NCBI GenBank assembly: GCA_013076295.1
Contig: RQOL01000699.1
Location: 2,914,001-2,978,000, forward strand
DNA from: Sanderia malayensis
Taxonomy: Eukaryota; Cnidaria; Scyphozoa; Semaeostomeae; Pelagiidae
Reading direction: 5' to 3'
DNA: 64,000 nt
This document shows positions 1-13,000 of this stretch, one piece after another. The notes beneath the pieces are model-generated. The model had not been told where the DNA came from, made no database searches, and saw only the letters and a program-made list of their open reading frames with translations. The first letter of the stretch is position 1. Every line of letters starts with the position of its first letter. Made by a program: the position numbers and the translations under genes.

Positions 1-3000
1 ATACACGTAATGCAAACCACTTAAAACAGTTAAAAAACCCAGAGTTTCTTCAAAAGGCAAATAAGACAATAGGCGGCTGGAATTATAAACTGAGCACTGT
101 GGCATTGAGCTCCTGGTATGCTATGTTCAGTTGGCAGCAAATGCAGGAAATAATCAGTGTCAGATGTAGTTTGATTGTTTGAAGATAAAAGAATAAATGA
201 CCAAATTATCAAATTCTCACAAGAAAGACACCTCCATTCAGCATACTACATTGTATCAGCATTGGAGCCACTCTGGTATCACTGAAAACAGATAACAAAA
301 AGAGATTATAATTGAAATAAATGTTAATAAAAACAAATGGCATTGAAAAATGTCCGTAAGAAATTGCCCAGCTAAAATTAGGGCCAAGATATGTGGATGA
401 TGCATTAAACAGTTCTTGTAAGCGAAGCGGCGGCGGAAGCATTTCATTTATAAAATAAATTTTTAAAAATATTTAAAAAATGAAATAATTAATTCCAAGG
501 GAAAAAGGAAAATAAAAAGTAGCAGGTAAAATAACATGATAAATTAAGGTGTTTTACTTCTTTTTTAGAGGTTGTCTTTGGCCTCTCCTTTCTGGTGGTC
601 TGTGATAGCGTTCATTCTCTTCTTCTTGTTTGCGCGATGAAGATTTGGAACCAGTTAGGCCCACTGAGTCTTTATCAATTGTGAACAAACTGATTGCTCC
701 AAGGAATGAATCTCTCAGGCCAAAAAGAAAGGCCAGCAATATGGTTTTTACTAAATTCATCAGAAATTAGTATATTAAAGTATTTACACAGTTTCAGCGA
801 AGCTTCAAAATTCATTAGTCAAACTTCGTTAGTTCAAATGTCTGTTTAGGCCTATTTTCATGCAGTGATGTTTTCTAGTATGCACCGAGAGTAGCTATGA
901 CGTCAAGTCATGGACGTTGCAATAAATCTTTGCACTGGCATTTGATGACTTTGGATTTTATGTGAGGGAGTGCATTTCAATCTATTAAGTATCATTTTCC
1001 TCCCATTACAAGTCAACACAGTCAATATTTACAAAGTAACTGGTCGATGACAGGTCGTGGTTTACCATGAACGCTTTAAACTTTAATACCTCTGTCCACA
1101 ACAGTGCACGCACATCTCAAAGCCTTGTATATACTACTCTGGATTAAGCTGTTAAAAACTGCGTTGGGGTTGAGAAATGACATTGGAAGCTTATTTACCA
1201 AAATAAATGGATGTGATAAGAAAGCCTATCATAAAATATGGTGGTGCGTGTATTAGGGCATGACATAACATATATAGCAAGATAATAGGACCTCCAGCTA
1301 GTGCACACTTTACTTTATAAGAATACCGAGCTAATCCCAGAGCAAAGACATATTCCATTGTTTTTAAACTTCCATTACTTTCAGCCAATTTGAGCTTCAG
1401 TATTCTCGTAAAAAGTGGGAAAAACATGAAAATAAAAATTTACAAGCGTTCAGCAAACAACTTTTATCTTTTGCAAACAAACAAATACAAAACTAAAAAG
1501 AAATGGAATTACAATACAATAAGAAAGATAAAATGTTTACTGATACAAGCGTATATTATGTACAAACAATTTTCTTAATTCTGTAGTTACCGTTCGCTGT
1601 CACAGAAGAGAATATAATAAAAAGTCATCAAAAATTCAAGTTAAAAAATCGAAAAATAATATCGTCTATATTTGTCAGAAAATCTACACGTGCTTCACAC
1701 CTTTACACAAAAACATATCCCACAAGTCTCGGTAAAATATAACCATATTAGGCAGCACTGTTGCTTTAATTTGAGTTGCAAGCGTTGTGGAAAAAGTGCC
1801 AAAATTCGGTCCGAATGACAAGGCCAGGGATATAGCTGAAGATTTAGATCATATGGTCATAGCAAACGCAGCCAACATTGGCTTTATATAAGTGTGAACA
1901 ATGCTTGCTGACGTTAATATTATTAATTTATTTCTTGGTCCACTGGTCTCTCGATTTTAATTTGAGCACAAAATTATATTTGCTATAATTTGAGTACTTC
2001 GTCTAAAATTAGCTATGTCAACCTGAGCTGTCTCAAATGCTTGGAAAGCAAGAGCTGTGAGCTTGAAAGAGAGATGTAATATCATAAAACTTGGTATGAT
2101 TGTGCTGAGACTATGGTGGTCCATCCGGGCGTCAAACTACAGAGAATATCATAAATCAACAAGATGAATATCACCATAGAGAATCCGAGATGAAAGAGAT
2201 ATCTACATTTGCATGTGCACTAATATGTCGGTGAAAGACGTCAGTTCAATAAGTAGATTTATTTGCCTCGACCACCTTCCTGACGTAGGCCCTAACGTGT
2301 CATGGCTTGACAAAAGATTACAAAATCGCTGTGTGGGCCTACATTGGCATACAACAGCTCACAGTGAAATGAAAGAGAGCCTAAATACTACAAGGTGACC
2401 TGATTCATCCTCTAATCAAATAACGTGTCTATCTTGGGCCGCATAATATGCTTGACTGGATCAAAGTGAAGTACAAGTTCGCTATGCACCACTGACATTT
2501 AAAAATCAACGTTACAGTCGCTAAGCTTGACCAACAAGATGAATTTTAGCACAGTTTTCCACGTCATTGCAACTCACACGTTCTTACCCCCCTCCCCAAC
2601 CCCCACCTGTTCAAAAACAATAAAACGCACAAACTGGTGGCTAGGCCACGTTTACGCCATTTTGTCTTCATATGGCCTAGCCTCCGTTAGCGTTGTGTTG
2701 TATACACAAGCAACAGAATGGAGTTTCGTTCAAAACATTAACATATAAAAATAATTTGAAAAAGCCCAGAGACACCTATTAATTCTACATACAATAAATC
2801 CTGCTATAACATTAACAAAGTACCCTGTGGCTGTAATAAAAACGAATTTAAAAATAACAAAAATACGAAAATACCACTGCACCAAAAATCTCACGCACAT
2901 ACTACATTGTATTTATATTAACAATTTAATTTGCTATTGAATTCGAACTAACACCATATTTAAAACGCAGACGCTTAAAGTACTTATTGGGGCCTAGAAC

Positions 3001-4032
3001 CGATAAATTATTCCAGAGAGTCTCAGTTCGAAAGGGTGCTACAATGTGACACAAACGAAGGCCCGTTTTAAGTCGTTTCGGAAAGGGACAATAATTTTAT
3101 TTTGCAACTGGAGACTTGAAAACCGTTGTGATTTGACTGGATAGTTGTTCATAGGCCAAAAAATAACATAATCATTGTTATAGTTCTACTAGCAAAGCTA
3201 ATAACAGCAGCTAAGAAAAATTACAGCGTTTAAAAAACATCTTACCAGCATTACTATCGTTATTAATAATTGCTATTTACATAGAGAGCGAGCTGTGCTA
3301 TAAATCTCAGGTAGGCCCATTTCGTTGCTAACGCGTGTTAAAAATTCGAATCTCTATCCGAATGTGGCCTAGCCAGAGCGGACGGCAATCGAATGCTAAA
3401 CACAATGCGATGCAACGGGTCACACACTTTGTCAATTTCTGTATCAGCCAAGCCTTAATGAAGATGTTTCTATAGTCATAAAGGCCCCCCTTATTGATAT
3501 GTACTCCTGCATGCACGTGTAAAATAGGGCCTAGCTGTGCAGATCTTCTTATTGCATTAGGGCCCACAGGAGAACACCACTCGCCTATACCCATTAATAC
3601 TCTCGCTCATTACCAACACAAAATATTACGTCATATATACTTAATAAACAGAAATATAATTAACATCGACTGTACAAGGACACATTTTTGAAAACGACAT
3701 CAAATCGAGGTGAAAGAATCGATCGACGGAGTGCGACATGCATAATAACATTAATATCAACAAGCCCAAATGTTTCACATTCATACACGAAACAGCTCCA
3801 CATAACATGTGTCCAGCCACATAACTACACACCGCATTACAACCAGTCAGAGATTCATTAACCGCGTTCAACGTTGATGATTCATGGTGAAGGTGATGGT
3901 AAAGACGTGCGAAACAGGAGAAGAGTGTACTGCAAAATTCTTCTCTTTTCTAATCATCTGTCTTCAATACACAGGAACTGTCATCATTCAAGCCTATTAA
4001 GCTGTGCGTATGTGGGAGTCGACCTCCTACCT
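1..4032. other. Left flank, no supported gene
   Basis: I see no gene I can support here apart from a doubtful terminal exon at 554-750 on the minus strand. Open frames are short, AT-rich and unlike any family I know. A good-looking minus-strand splice acceptor (pyrimidine run then CAG) lies near 287, so the 3' end of a minus-strand gene may be present, but I could not build a phase-consistent model. The part closest to 4032 probably contains the 3' UTR of the EDA-like gene, whose stop codon is at 4033. Confidence 0.5.
554..750 (-). CDS. Possible C-terminal exon of an unknown protein
   Basis: A minus-strand open frame follows a plausible acceptor (AATTTAG at about 751-757) and ends with a TAA stop. 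It would encode about 65 residues: a moderately hydrophobic start (TILLAFLFGL), then a polar, strongly charged tail rich in Lys, Arg and Glu that ends in PLKKK. This is what the cytosolic end of a small membrane protein, perhaps in the ER, can look like. I do not recognise the family, and no upstream exon could be joined to it. It may be a chance open frame. Confidence 0.22.
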
Positions 4033-7000
4033 TTACCTTTCCACCAAGTACGCCCCGAAGTAGCTGAACGTCTCGATGAACAACGCCAGTTTTTGAACCT
4101 CCTCCGACACGCCCACCATCAGTAGGTCCCCCTTTTTGCAATAGAAAACACCACCCGTATAACTATTAAATAGTGGGTCGTTACTGCGAATCTTGGCGCT
4201 CCTCGTCATCAAACTGGTTAGTATTGTTTCGCCGTCATTGCCCGACTGTCGGTACATAAAATGAGTCATGATCGGGTCCTTTGCGAGGTCCTTGTGTCTA
4301 AAGTAGACCTGACTGTATACGTAGTACATACCACTCTCGGGCACTTTCAATTGGCCGTTACTAAACTCAAAGCCATTCATGAGCTTGGCGAAGGGTCCAT
4401 AGCTACGCCATTCTTTAGTGAGAATTCCTGAAAGAAAACAAGAGAAGACTGATTTAGCAATGCTGTTTACTTTCCTACATCATCAACTTAAAACAATTCA
4501 GTCGCATGATTAATACATGGATGGGCATAGCTCCCATAACTTATCTTGCTACGATCTCTGTGCTCAATAATAAACTTGGCGTGGAAAATAGATTGAGATC
4601 GATGACCAGTGGACCCAGAAATAACAGGCGCCTCGGATATGGGATTAGTTTGATATGGGTAATAAAGATGTGCTTGTTGTGATAACTTTGTTATGAAACC
4701 ACAATGAAATTCATTGACAATGAAAGCGAGTTGGAAATTCGAAGTGCAAACAGGCCAGGTTGAAAGAGCAAAGCTAAGATGGCATGCCAGACAAAACAGA
4801 TTGACGTACATTACTAACAAGCTTTTCCCAGAACAAATAACAAGAACCCTAAGCCAAATAAATTAAAAGGCCAATCATCGTAGAAGATAAATTCAGTGAT
4901 TTCGTATTGATAAAATCACGGGTGGCTAACAGGTTTTGGCCCAAAATCAATGCAATTGAAAGGCAAGATTACTATTTTTCAAACAGCATATTATGGAAAA
5001 ATGTTCAAGCTCGAACCACGGACTGACGAAAGAGAGACAAGAATGCCACAGTATTGACACTGGTTTCAGGAAGATGCCACTGGATGAGTAGTCAAATAGT
5101 CCTGTGTATCTGGTTTCTGATTTGTAAGAATTAACTAGTGTCGTAATACACAATGATGAAAAATGTCTAAAGCTGCAAACTGGGATGTCAAAGCTGCAAG
5201 CACAAATCAATAATTAAGATGCAATGTCTTCATGGGGGCGTGGTTTAGTCTACCAAGTTCAGAGCCAAGAATAGTGGAAGTTGGTGAAGGCATGCCTTAG
5301 ATCACAACCCAAGGTTGGGTTCCTGCACATGCACAAATGTACCAATCGAAATAGCAAGGCAAACACATGAACAAAACCAAACCACAAGAACATATAGCTG
5401 AACACAGAAATATGAACTGAGATGGGGGAATGGAATTACGCATCCCAATAACAGCTGTATAACAGATTAAGCCACAATAGAATGTGATGTCACAGTTGTA
5501 ACAACGACACCCCTGTACAACCAGCTAGATGTCGACATAATCGATTGTTTCAGAAGCCACGAGCGAATACAAGGATGAAGCAAAATAGTAGGAAGGAAGA
5601 ATCAAGGTATAATCCACAGCAGAGGATTATAACAACTGAGTTCAAGCCATTCTCATTAAAACAAATGAAGAGGAAGGATAAGTGTGACGGTTTCTTTGTT
5701 GTTATTATCAATGTAAACGGAGCTTTGATACTATCAAGAGAATTAAGGTAATTTATAGCGGATTGGGGAGGGACAGGTTTGGTTTGTAATCAATGATAAG
5801 AAGTAACGTAGATACAACGCAAATGATCAAGAGTGTTTGCATTAAGACATTAGTTTAGAAGAGAGCGGAGAAGAAAAGACAAGCTCTCAAAGGGGAAACT
5901 GATAATTGGTGTTCTCATCCCCTGAGTAGCATAACAACCACTCCTACATTGTCATAAAATAATACTTTAAATGAGAAATCATTTATGGGTAATGGTTTCG
6001 AGTGTTTTTCGTCATTAAATTCTGCGTGCTAGACATTGCCACATAATACAATGCAGTGCAAATGGATAGCCATTCCAAGTCATATTGATTCTAACCACTA
6101 TCCAGCTCGGTGGACTTGTCAATCGGTTCGGTGGACCAATTCTAAGAGATGAGTTGCTGTGCACAGTATCGTGTCTTGTGAAAATAAAACAAAAATTTAC
6201 CTCTAGGCCTATTCTCCGATTTAATACGGCTCTCAATGCCAGTAATGTGAGCAAGAGGTCGTGGCTTTTCCTAAAACCAAAATAAACTCAAATCAGTTGT
6301 ATGGAAGATCATATCATGGCACACAGCAAGTAAAAGATTCCCTTACTAATAATAAAACAGAACAGAGTGACAGCGGGTTCTATCTGATCTGATTGGAAGT
6401 GAACAAGCAGGAGACGTGCAAGAAACAAGCAAATGGAGCTACAGTTGAGCTTCGACTTGATACAACCTTCGCAAAATATCGAACAAACAGCTTGGTGTAT
6501 TGAGCTACGCTATAGTGTCTACAATTCCCTCTCGGTGTAATGAAGTAGAGTGAAACGCTTATTAAGAGACACCTCTTTACAGTGGTAACCTTTGCATAAC
6601 AAAATCTTGGAAATTCACACCTTTGTACAGGGAAATCTCTCCTTACAAGAGCCAACAGGGCTCACCCCAAAGGTGTCTATTAAATAGAGCCTTCACCATA
6701 ACGACATAAGGCTATTGGTTCAATGTACAGGTTTATTATACCGGGATCGTATTTCAACATCAGGTTCCCTTCAAGGTTCTTTATACATCAAGACAACAAA
6801 TCCAAATTGATGAAACGTTATCTTACCTTGACAACAGTAACACTTCCTCCGCCTTCACCTTTCTCTCCTTTGGCCCCAGTGGCACCGGGTAAGCCAGCTG
6901 GTCCTTGTGGACCGATATGTCCCTGAGGTCCAACTTTACCTGATGCAACAAAATTGGTCCATTTGTTACAAGCAATAGAATCAAAAACAAAGTCAATCAA

Positions 7001-10000
7001 GCAGGGTATTTGTATTCAGGGGCTTTTGTACAATATTTGTGCATTGGAATGAATATTTTTCTTGGACCCCCCAGTTTTTATCACACGGTTCACTGATAAT
7101 AATAATGATCGATGAATTTACAGGAGGTAATTTAATCTATCTCATCATATCACTTTCTAATTGTTTTTGCACTTACCCGGTGGCCCACGTTCGCCCCTTT
7201 GCCCATCTTGTCCCCTTTCTCCACGATGTCCCCTTTCTCCTTTATCACCCTTGGAACCTGCGAGTAGAACAACGCAAACCAATTAAATTGAATGGGCCTT
7301 TTGCCAATGGCAAATAAGATAATATAGGCAGCTTTATTGGTCTATACAGTCGAAGAAGTTAAAAGAAACTAAACAAGAAGCTAAAAAAACAAACCTGGGT
7401 TGCCTTTTTCACCTAGAAATGATAAAAGGAGAAAGATAAATACATTGATAAAAAAATGGATTCTACCTAAATTAATTTGCAAACAGCCTGAAACAATGAA
7501 AATTCAAACCCTATTAGCACAAATACAATTAATTAAAACAACCAAATAAGCCCCCTCGAAAAACCCTCATCTAAAGGTTCAATGTCACAAACAAGATCCT
7601 TTGTAACTACATGAAATCAGAAGAAACTTATACCTCGATCGCCTTTTCTTCCCTTCTTTCCTGAAAGAACAAAACAAATGAATATGAGAGATATACATTG
7701 GTATTCAATACTAAAAAGATTTCTGGGTTTTGCGTATAATTACAAGCATTAATCGTTATTTACACATAACATTAATTCGATTTGGCACTAATTGGCTTGG
7801 GTTAAAAATAAAGCTGTATTGATGCTCGCATTATATGAAATATCTGCCTTAGAAGCAATGCATTGTTTAACGGCAGATCTCAACGGGAAAGAAGACATGC
7901 AAGGTTCCAAATTACGGTCTTCCATTATCAGCAACGTTTAATTCAATCTCCCATACTCAGATTATAAACAACATAATCACAGCATAGAATATCCTACTAC
8001 GCAATGAGCTGTGCATCCAACAAATTCGATTCAATGCGACCTTTGTCAGCACTTTTGATGCCATGAACACCCGGGGAGCAAATAAGTAATCCGTACTGAT
8101 TAGCATGCGATCGTACTCGCATAGCGGGGGGTGGGTATGAGGGTTAAATAAAAAAAATCACAAACTTGCTGCACTGCCTCTTGGTCCCGGTAGTCCGATG
8201 GGTCCCTTAGGTCCGGGAGGTCCTTGAGGTCCAGGAAAACCTAAAAGCAAAAAAATGTTAAGCTCGCAAGTGAATCAACCATACTCTAACAGAGTAGCAA
8301 TAGGCCCAGCAAAATACTTAAATAATCGCTTCAACACTTTAAACCTCAGGGGATAACTAGCGTAACCTCCATTTTAAGTTCGAGCCTCCAACACAGGGCA
8401 TTCGAACCACTGTTAGCCCGAATTAGATACCCTCGACAATTCGTTGATCCTGTGGCAGTTCGAGCAATCGCGAGTATAAACACCACCAACAACAACAACA
8501 ACAACAGCAACAACAACAACAGCAGCAGCAAAAACGTACACTGCCATACAGTCAAGAAATACAGTCAAGGTAAAGACAATACGCTGTTCACTTGTCAATT
8601 CTCGGCACTGTGATCAATCATTATGAAGGGCCTTCGGTCAAAACACATCTATAGGCCGCATGAAATCAAGCAGTAATGAATTGGCGGTGGAAAGTGTTTT
8701 ACGTGGATATAAAACAATTATTTGTTAATCTCAAACAGTTGCTGTAAGGTCAGATAAAAGATTTCAAGTGTATCGACGTACAACCTAGTCAATCGATTTA
8801 AAACCATAAAAATCGCACGAGCTTGATAGTAACAAAAGCAACTACCTGTATAACATTATATTGATAACATAAGTCAAACTTTAACCAAAAGAGCAAAGCT
8901 GTGAAGCAACAAAGCATTTCTATTTCACCCCCTGTAAAACAACTTTAGTGAAGGCGTAAATTATACAAGAAAGGGGCAATCAGGGGGTTAAGTGCTCCGT
9001 GCTCCAATTTTATGCGAACCCCATCGCTGTGGAGGGAGGGAGGTAAAAAGGGAGGGAGGGGGGGCAAGCATTAAAACCAATGTGGTCTCTTTGGGTTCAA
9101 TCACAAAGACTTTTAATTCAATGAGATTTATCAACATTCCCATGACAAGAACGTGAAAGACATTGTGATTAAAAAGACTCAACTCTCGATTGAAATAGAA
9201 ACTGCTTAAGGTTAAAGCAAATCCGACTACTTATGCAAACCACATTATAGCAGAAGAAGATAGATGAAGATGGAGCGATGTATTGTTCACTGTTAACTCG
9301 TGGTAAGCAGAATTATAATTGGTTTAATCGTCTAAATACAATTGTAGCCACTTTTAAAGGACTTGCAAAAAGATGCTAAATCGACCTCAAAATCTGAATC
9401 AGAGATTCACAACTTCGTGTGCGGATTATATACGAAGCTAGCAATGATAACAACGTATTTAAACCTAAATACAGTCATGTATATCCATAACGGCAAGAGA
9501 TAACTGCGTCTGTATGGCATATAACTGTGTATTGCTCATTGTAACTGTGTATGTATGTGGCTAGTTGTGACAAGAATGTAGTTGAACACTCCCGTTATCT
9601 GGCCCACACTACACGCCTTATTATAAGGAGCAGCTTTATATGGAACCTACATCTAAATGGCCGAAAACTTTAAGTACGTGTACTAGTAAGGCAAAACCCT
9701 TAAGGAACTTATCAAATTCGAATATTTCTATCACAGCTAAGGGCTGAATTTTCAACCAGATTGCATGTAAAATACGTGTCCCATGCATTGCACAGGACTC
9801 ACTTTCCCATCTTATAGCCCCCTTGTTCCTATAAAATAGACAAGGACTGTTTACTAATGTTGGTAGTGACACATAAAGCTGAGCAGACTAGACTTGTGAG
9901 TAATTAAACGTCCCCTAACAAAACACTGCCTTGATGTAGCAGCATGTCCTGGAAAAAGCCAGTGCAATTGAATAGGAATGGAGGAAACAGCACTCAATGG

Positions 10001-13000
10001 AAATCATTTTAATTTCCACCCAGACAATCTAATTGCAAATTAAAAGGTAATTATAATTCAAGGATTGAGTTGAGGAGTTCTAGACATCCTAGCCTTTTCT
10101 TGAGTACCCTTTGATGATGCGAATTGTTCATGAAATATCTTCACTGGTGTATACAAATTAGATAAAATCTCTATTATTAACTTTACTGATATTTCTATCA
10201 TTTCCTGCTAAACTAAAGAAAAAAGTTTCTCCATTTATTGGTGACGTGTGAGAAGCCCACCGGAAAACACAAGATGGTCGTGTGACAATCTACTATCAAA
10301 ATCCGGGCAGTACGAGAAGAGCCATTAAATAAACTATCATATCCAGTGGACTTTCTCTGTCTCTATCAGAAACTTGCACGAGAAGCAGTAAAAATTGATT
10401 GGCATTGGAAAAAGTTCAGATACAGAGGGAAATCATTAAATCCCAACGTCTGATCTTATCTAACACCGAGGGTTTAATCCAATATATTGATTTAAGTACA
10501 GAGATACCACACAATGTCAATCGTATTCAGATTCATGTTAAAAAGCAGTAGCAAGAACAAGAAAGCTCGAACAAAAACTGCACATCACCCACCACAAACT
10601 AGGCTGAATAAAAAGCTCAACAACTTTGTTGAATATCAAGCATTTGTGTGAACCACACGCGCGCTTAAAGCCCAGAGCATAGCCAGATCAATCATAATAC
10701 CACAGCTCAAATTGAAAAAAACTGTGCAGTAAAAACAGTGTACACAATCAAAATGCCTTCGTAATCCTGTATCAAACTAAATCCAATTTTCAGGATTAAA
10801 ACTTTATCAAGCTTTTCTGTGAACAAAGCTAAATTGATTAAACATTACCACATCAATAATAAAATCGTCTCTACTGTGGCCTAGGAACACTGTGGTTATT
10901 GTTACTTGCACACACGAGCTAGTACCTTGGTGATCTTTGTATTCGCATTGTTTTATTAATAAATCCGTGAAGGAAAGAAAAAACGTTCTCCTTTTTGCGA
11001 TGAATATCATTTGCTGATACTTATAAACATCAATTGTTATTAATGATTTTTCAAAAGCAAGAAATAGATTGTGTCAAAAAGGACACAAGTGCATATTTTG
11101 ACTTTGTGGTGAGACTGATCAACTTATATTATTGCACCTTCCAACAAAATCTTTGGTCTGAAAAAACTATTCTAGCTTGTTCAGCCATTAATCGCATTAA
11201 TCGCCCTTTTCCTTATTAATCGTCTATCAAACATTGCAGTCAGCAAACAAGTATAGCCAGGTTTACGAAACTCAGCGCCTATAATGAATGACGTCACTAG
11301 TCCTAGGCCCCAATGAACGCATACGACCTTTCAAACATGTTGTGACCTGAAAGACAGTTGCGTGCCCCACTTCTATTATAGAAAATGAAAATTATTATCA
11401 AAATAAAACCATGTACGCATAAATAGAAAACAGCCAAGTAAAATAAAAGGACTCACAACACAATACATTCGATAAAAAATAAATATACTCCTAATAGTAT
11501 CGTTCCAAAAACAGTTATGGTTTGGGTTAGATGTGAACGAAACAGAAGATTCGCCGTATAATGAATCAAAATAATAATCAAAACGAGAACATATCAGCTC
11601 AATTTCCCCATAAAGAAAGTGTTCGCTTAGGGGAGATATAAATCGCGTCGCGGAACACACACTTGCTTGCTCTAACGAAACGTGTTCTGAAATGATAGGA
11701 AAACTAAGGAGAGAGGCATTGGGTGCGTGTGTGTATGTATACTTGCACATGCAGATGGCAAACAATTGAAACGTGATTGTACATAACAAATATCAAGCCA
11801 TTAATCATTGGGCAATGAAAGATGAATACACGTGTACTTTATTCAAAAATCAACAAAACAACAGGCGAAGTCATCTCGAAGGCAATCTATCCACCAATAC
11901 AGCAAATACAGCCTCAATAACCACAGAGAAATTCGACTTTCTAAAGAATAGAACGAATTAATTAGCCTCGGTATACAACAGGCCAGCCAATGACCACAAA
12001 CAGCTTGACAAGAAAGAGAAATTGAAAGATTTGGAAAACTCACAAACTGATGTGTACAATGGAAGAGTGGGCTTGAAATCGCAAAGCGAACACTAACAGA
12101 AGAGATTAACTTCAAAGCAAAGAAAATAAACAAAAGATCACGGAATAGGATACGGGAAACTAATCCTGCCTGTAAAATTCAGTGTTATTTCATTCTAAGG
12201 TCATAGACTCATTGCATTGTTTGTTGATATAGAAACAACAGCTTTTCAAGCAATGGCTTAAACATTGCTTGAAAAGCTGTTGAATGACTATATCAACAGA
12301 CAACAAATACAATGCCACATAGGTCAATGAAGTGTTGTCATTCGAATTTGAAAATGAGGCCGGTAATTTCAAAACGAGACCACAATAAATGGAGCTCACA
12401 CAATTCTCTGGATTTTTGCAAATTGAATTGTTCGTGTATGGGCAAATAAAAATGTCTTTTTGTATATTTGCTTGCATTTTTTAATTATCTGATCGACAAC
12501 TTACATTTCTGATCATGTGATTACATTTCTTTGATCTGATTGGTCGATTAGTAAATTCAGCACAAAACATAACCAGTGAATGATCAAAGAGATTTGGAAA
12601 GCAGAACTTTGTGCTTGATAGGGACGCCAATAAACTGTCTATATTGTCCTTTCGGTGCCTACGCTTGTCTCGATTTCCCTGGCATAATTAATGCACTTGG
12701 AGACATAAAAAATTGGCATATCATTGCAAGCTCCTTGTGCGAAATTGCCTTTGACAAACTGGGTTGAAGATATTTTTCAGGAAATTTGTTAGCTTGCACG
12801 GACTTGAAAAGAATCAGTAAGGATTTTAAATAAATCTCTGTGGATTTTAAAGGTACCAGTGCTACAAAAGGCAGCGCATGACCCCTCTAGCCTGATCAAA
12901 ACTTTCCCGCCATTTATTCCCAGCCACATAATGCAAGAAGGGTTATAAATATTCATCGAATGTCAATGTTATCTATTCTTCTTCGCGTCATTTTTAAGTT

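Noticed and set aside
1191..1427. Minus-strand hydrophobic open frame near the left edge
   Set aside because: Hydrophobic but matches no family I know, lacks clear splice sites and could not be joined to the exon at 554-750.
11376..11789. Minus-strand open frame of about 137 codons in the EDA-like intron
   Set aside because: Composition is Phe/Tyr/Ser-rich as expected of AT-rich non-coding DNA; no motif and no coding-like structure.
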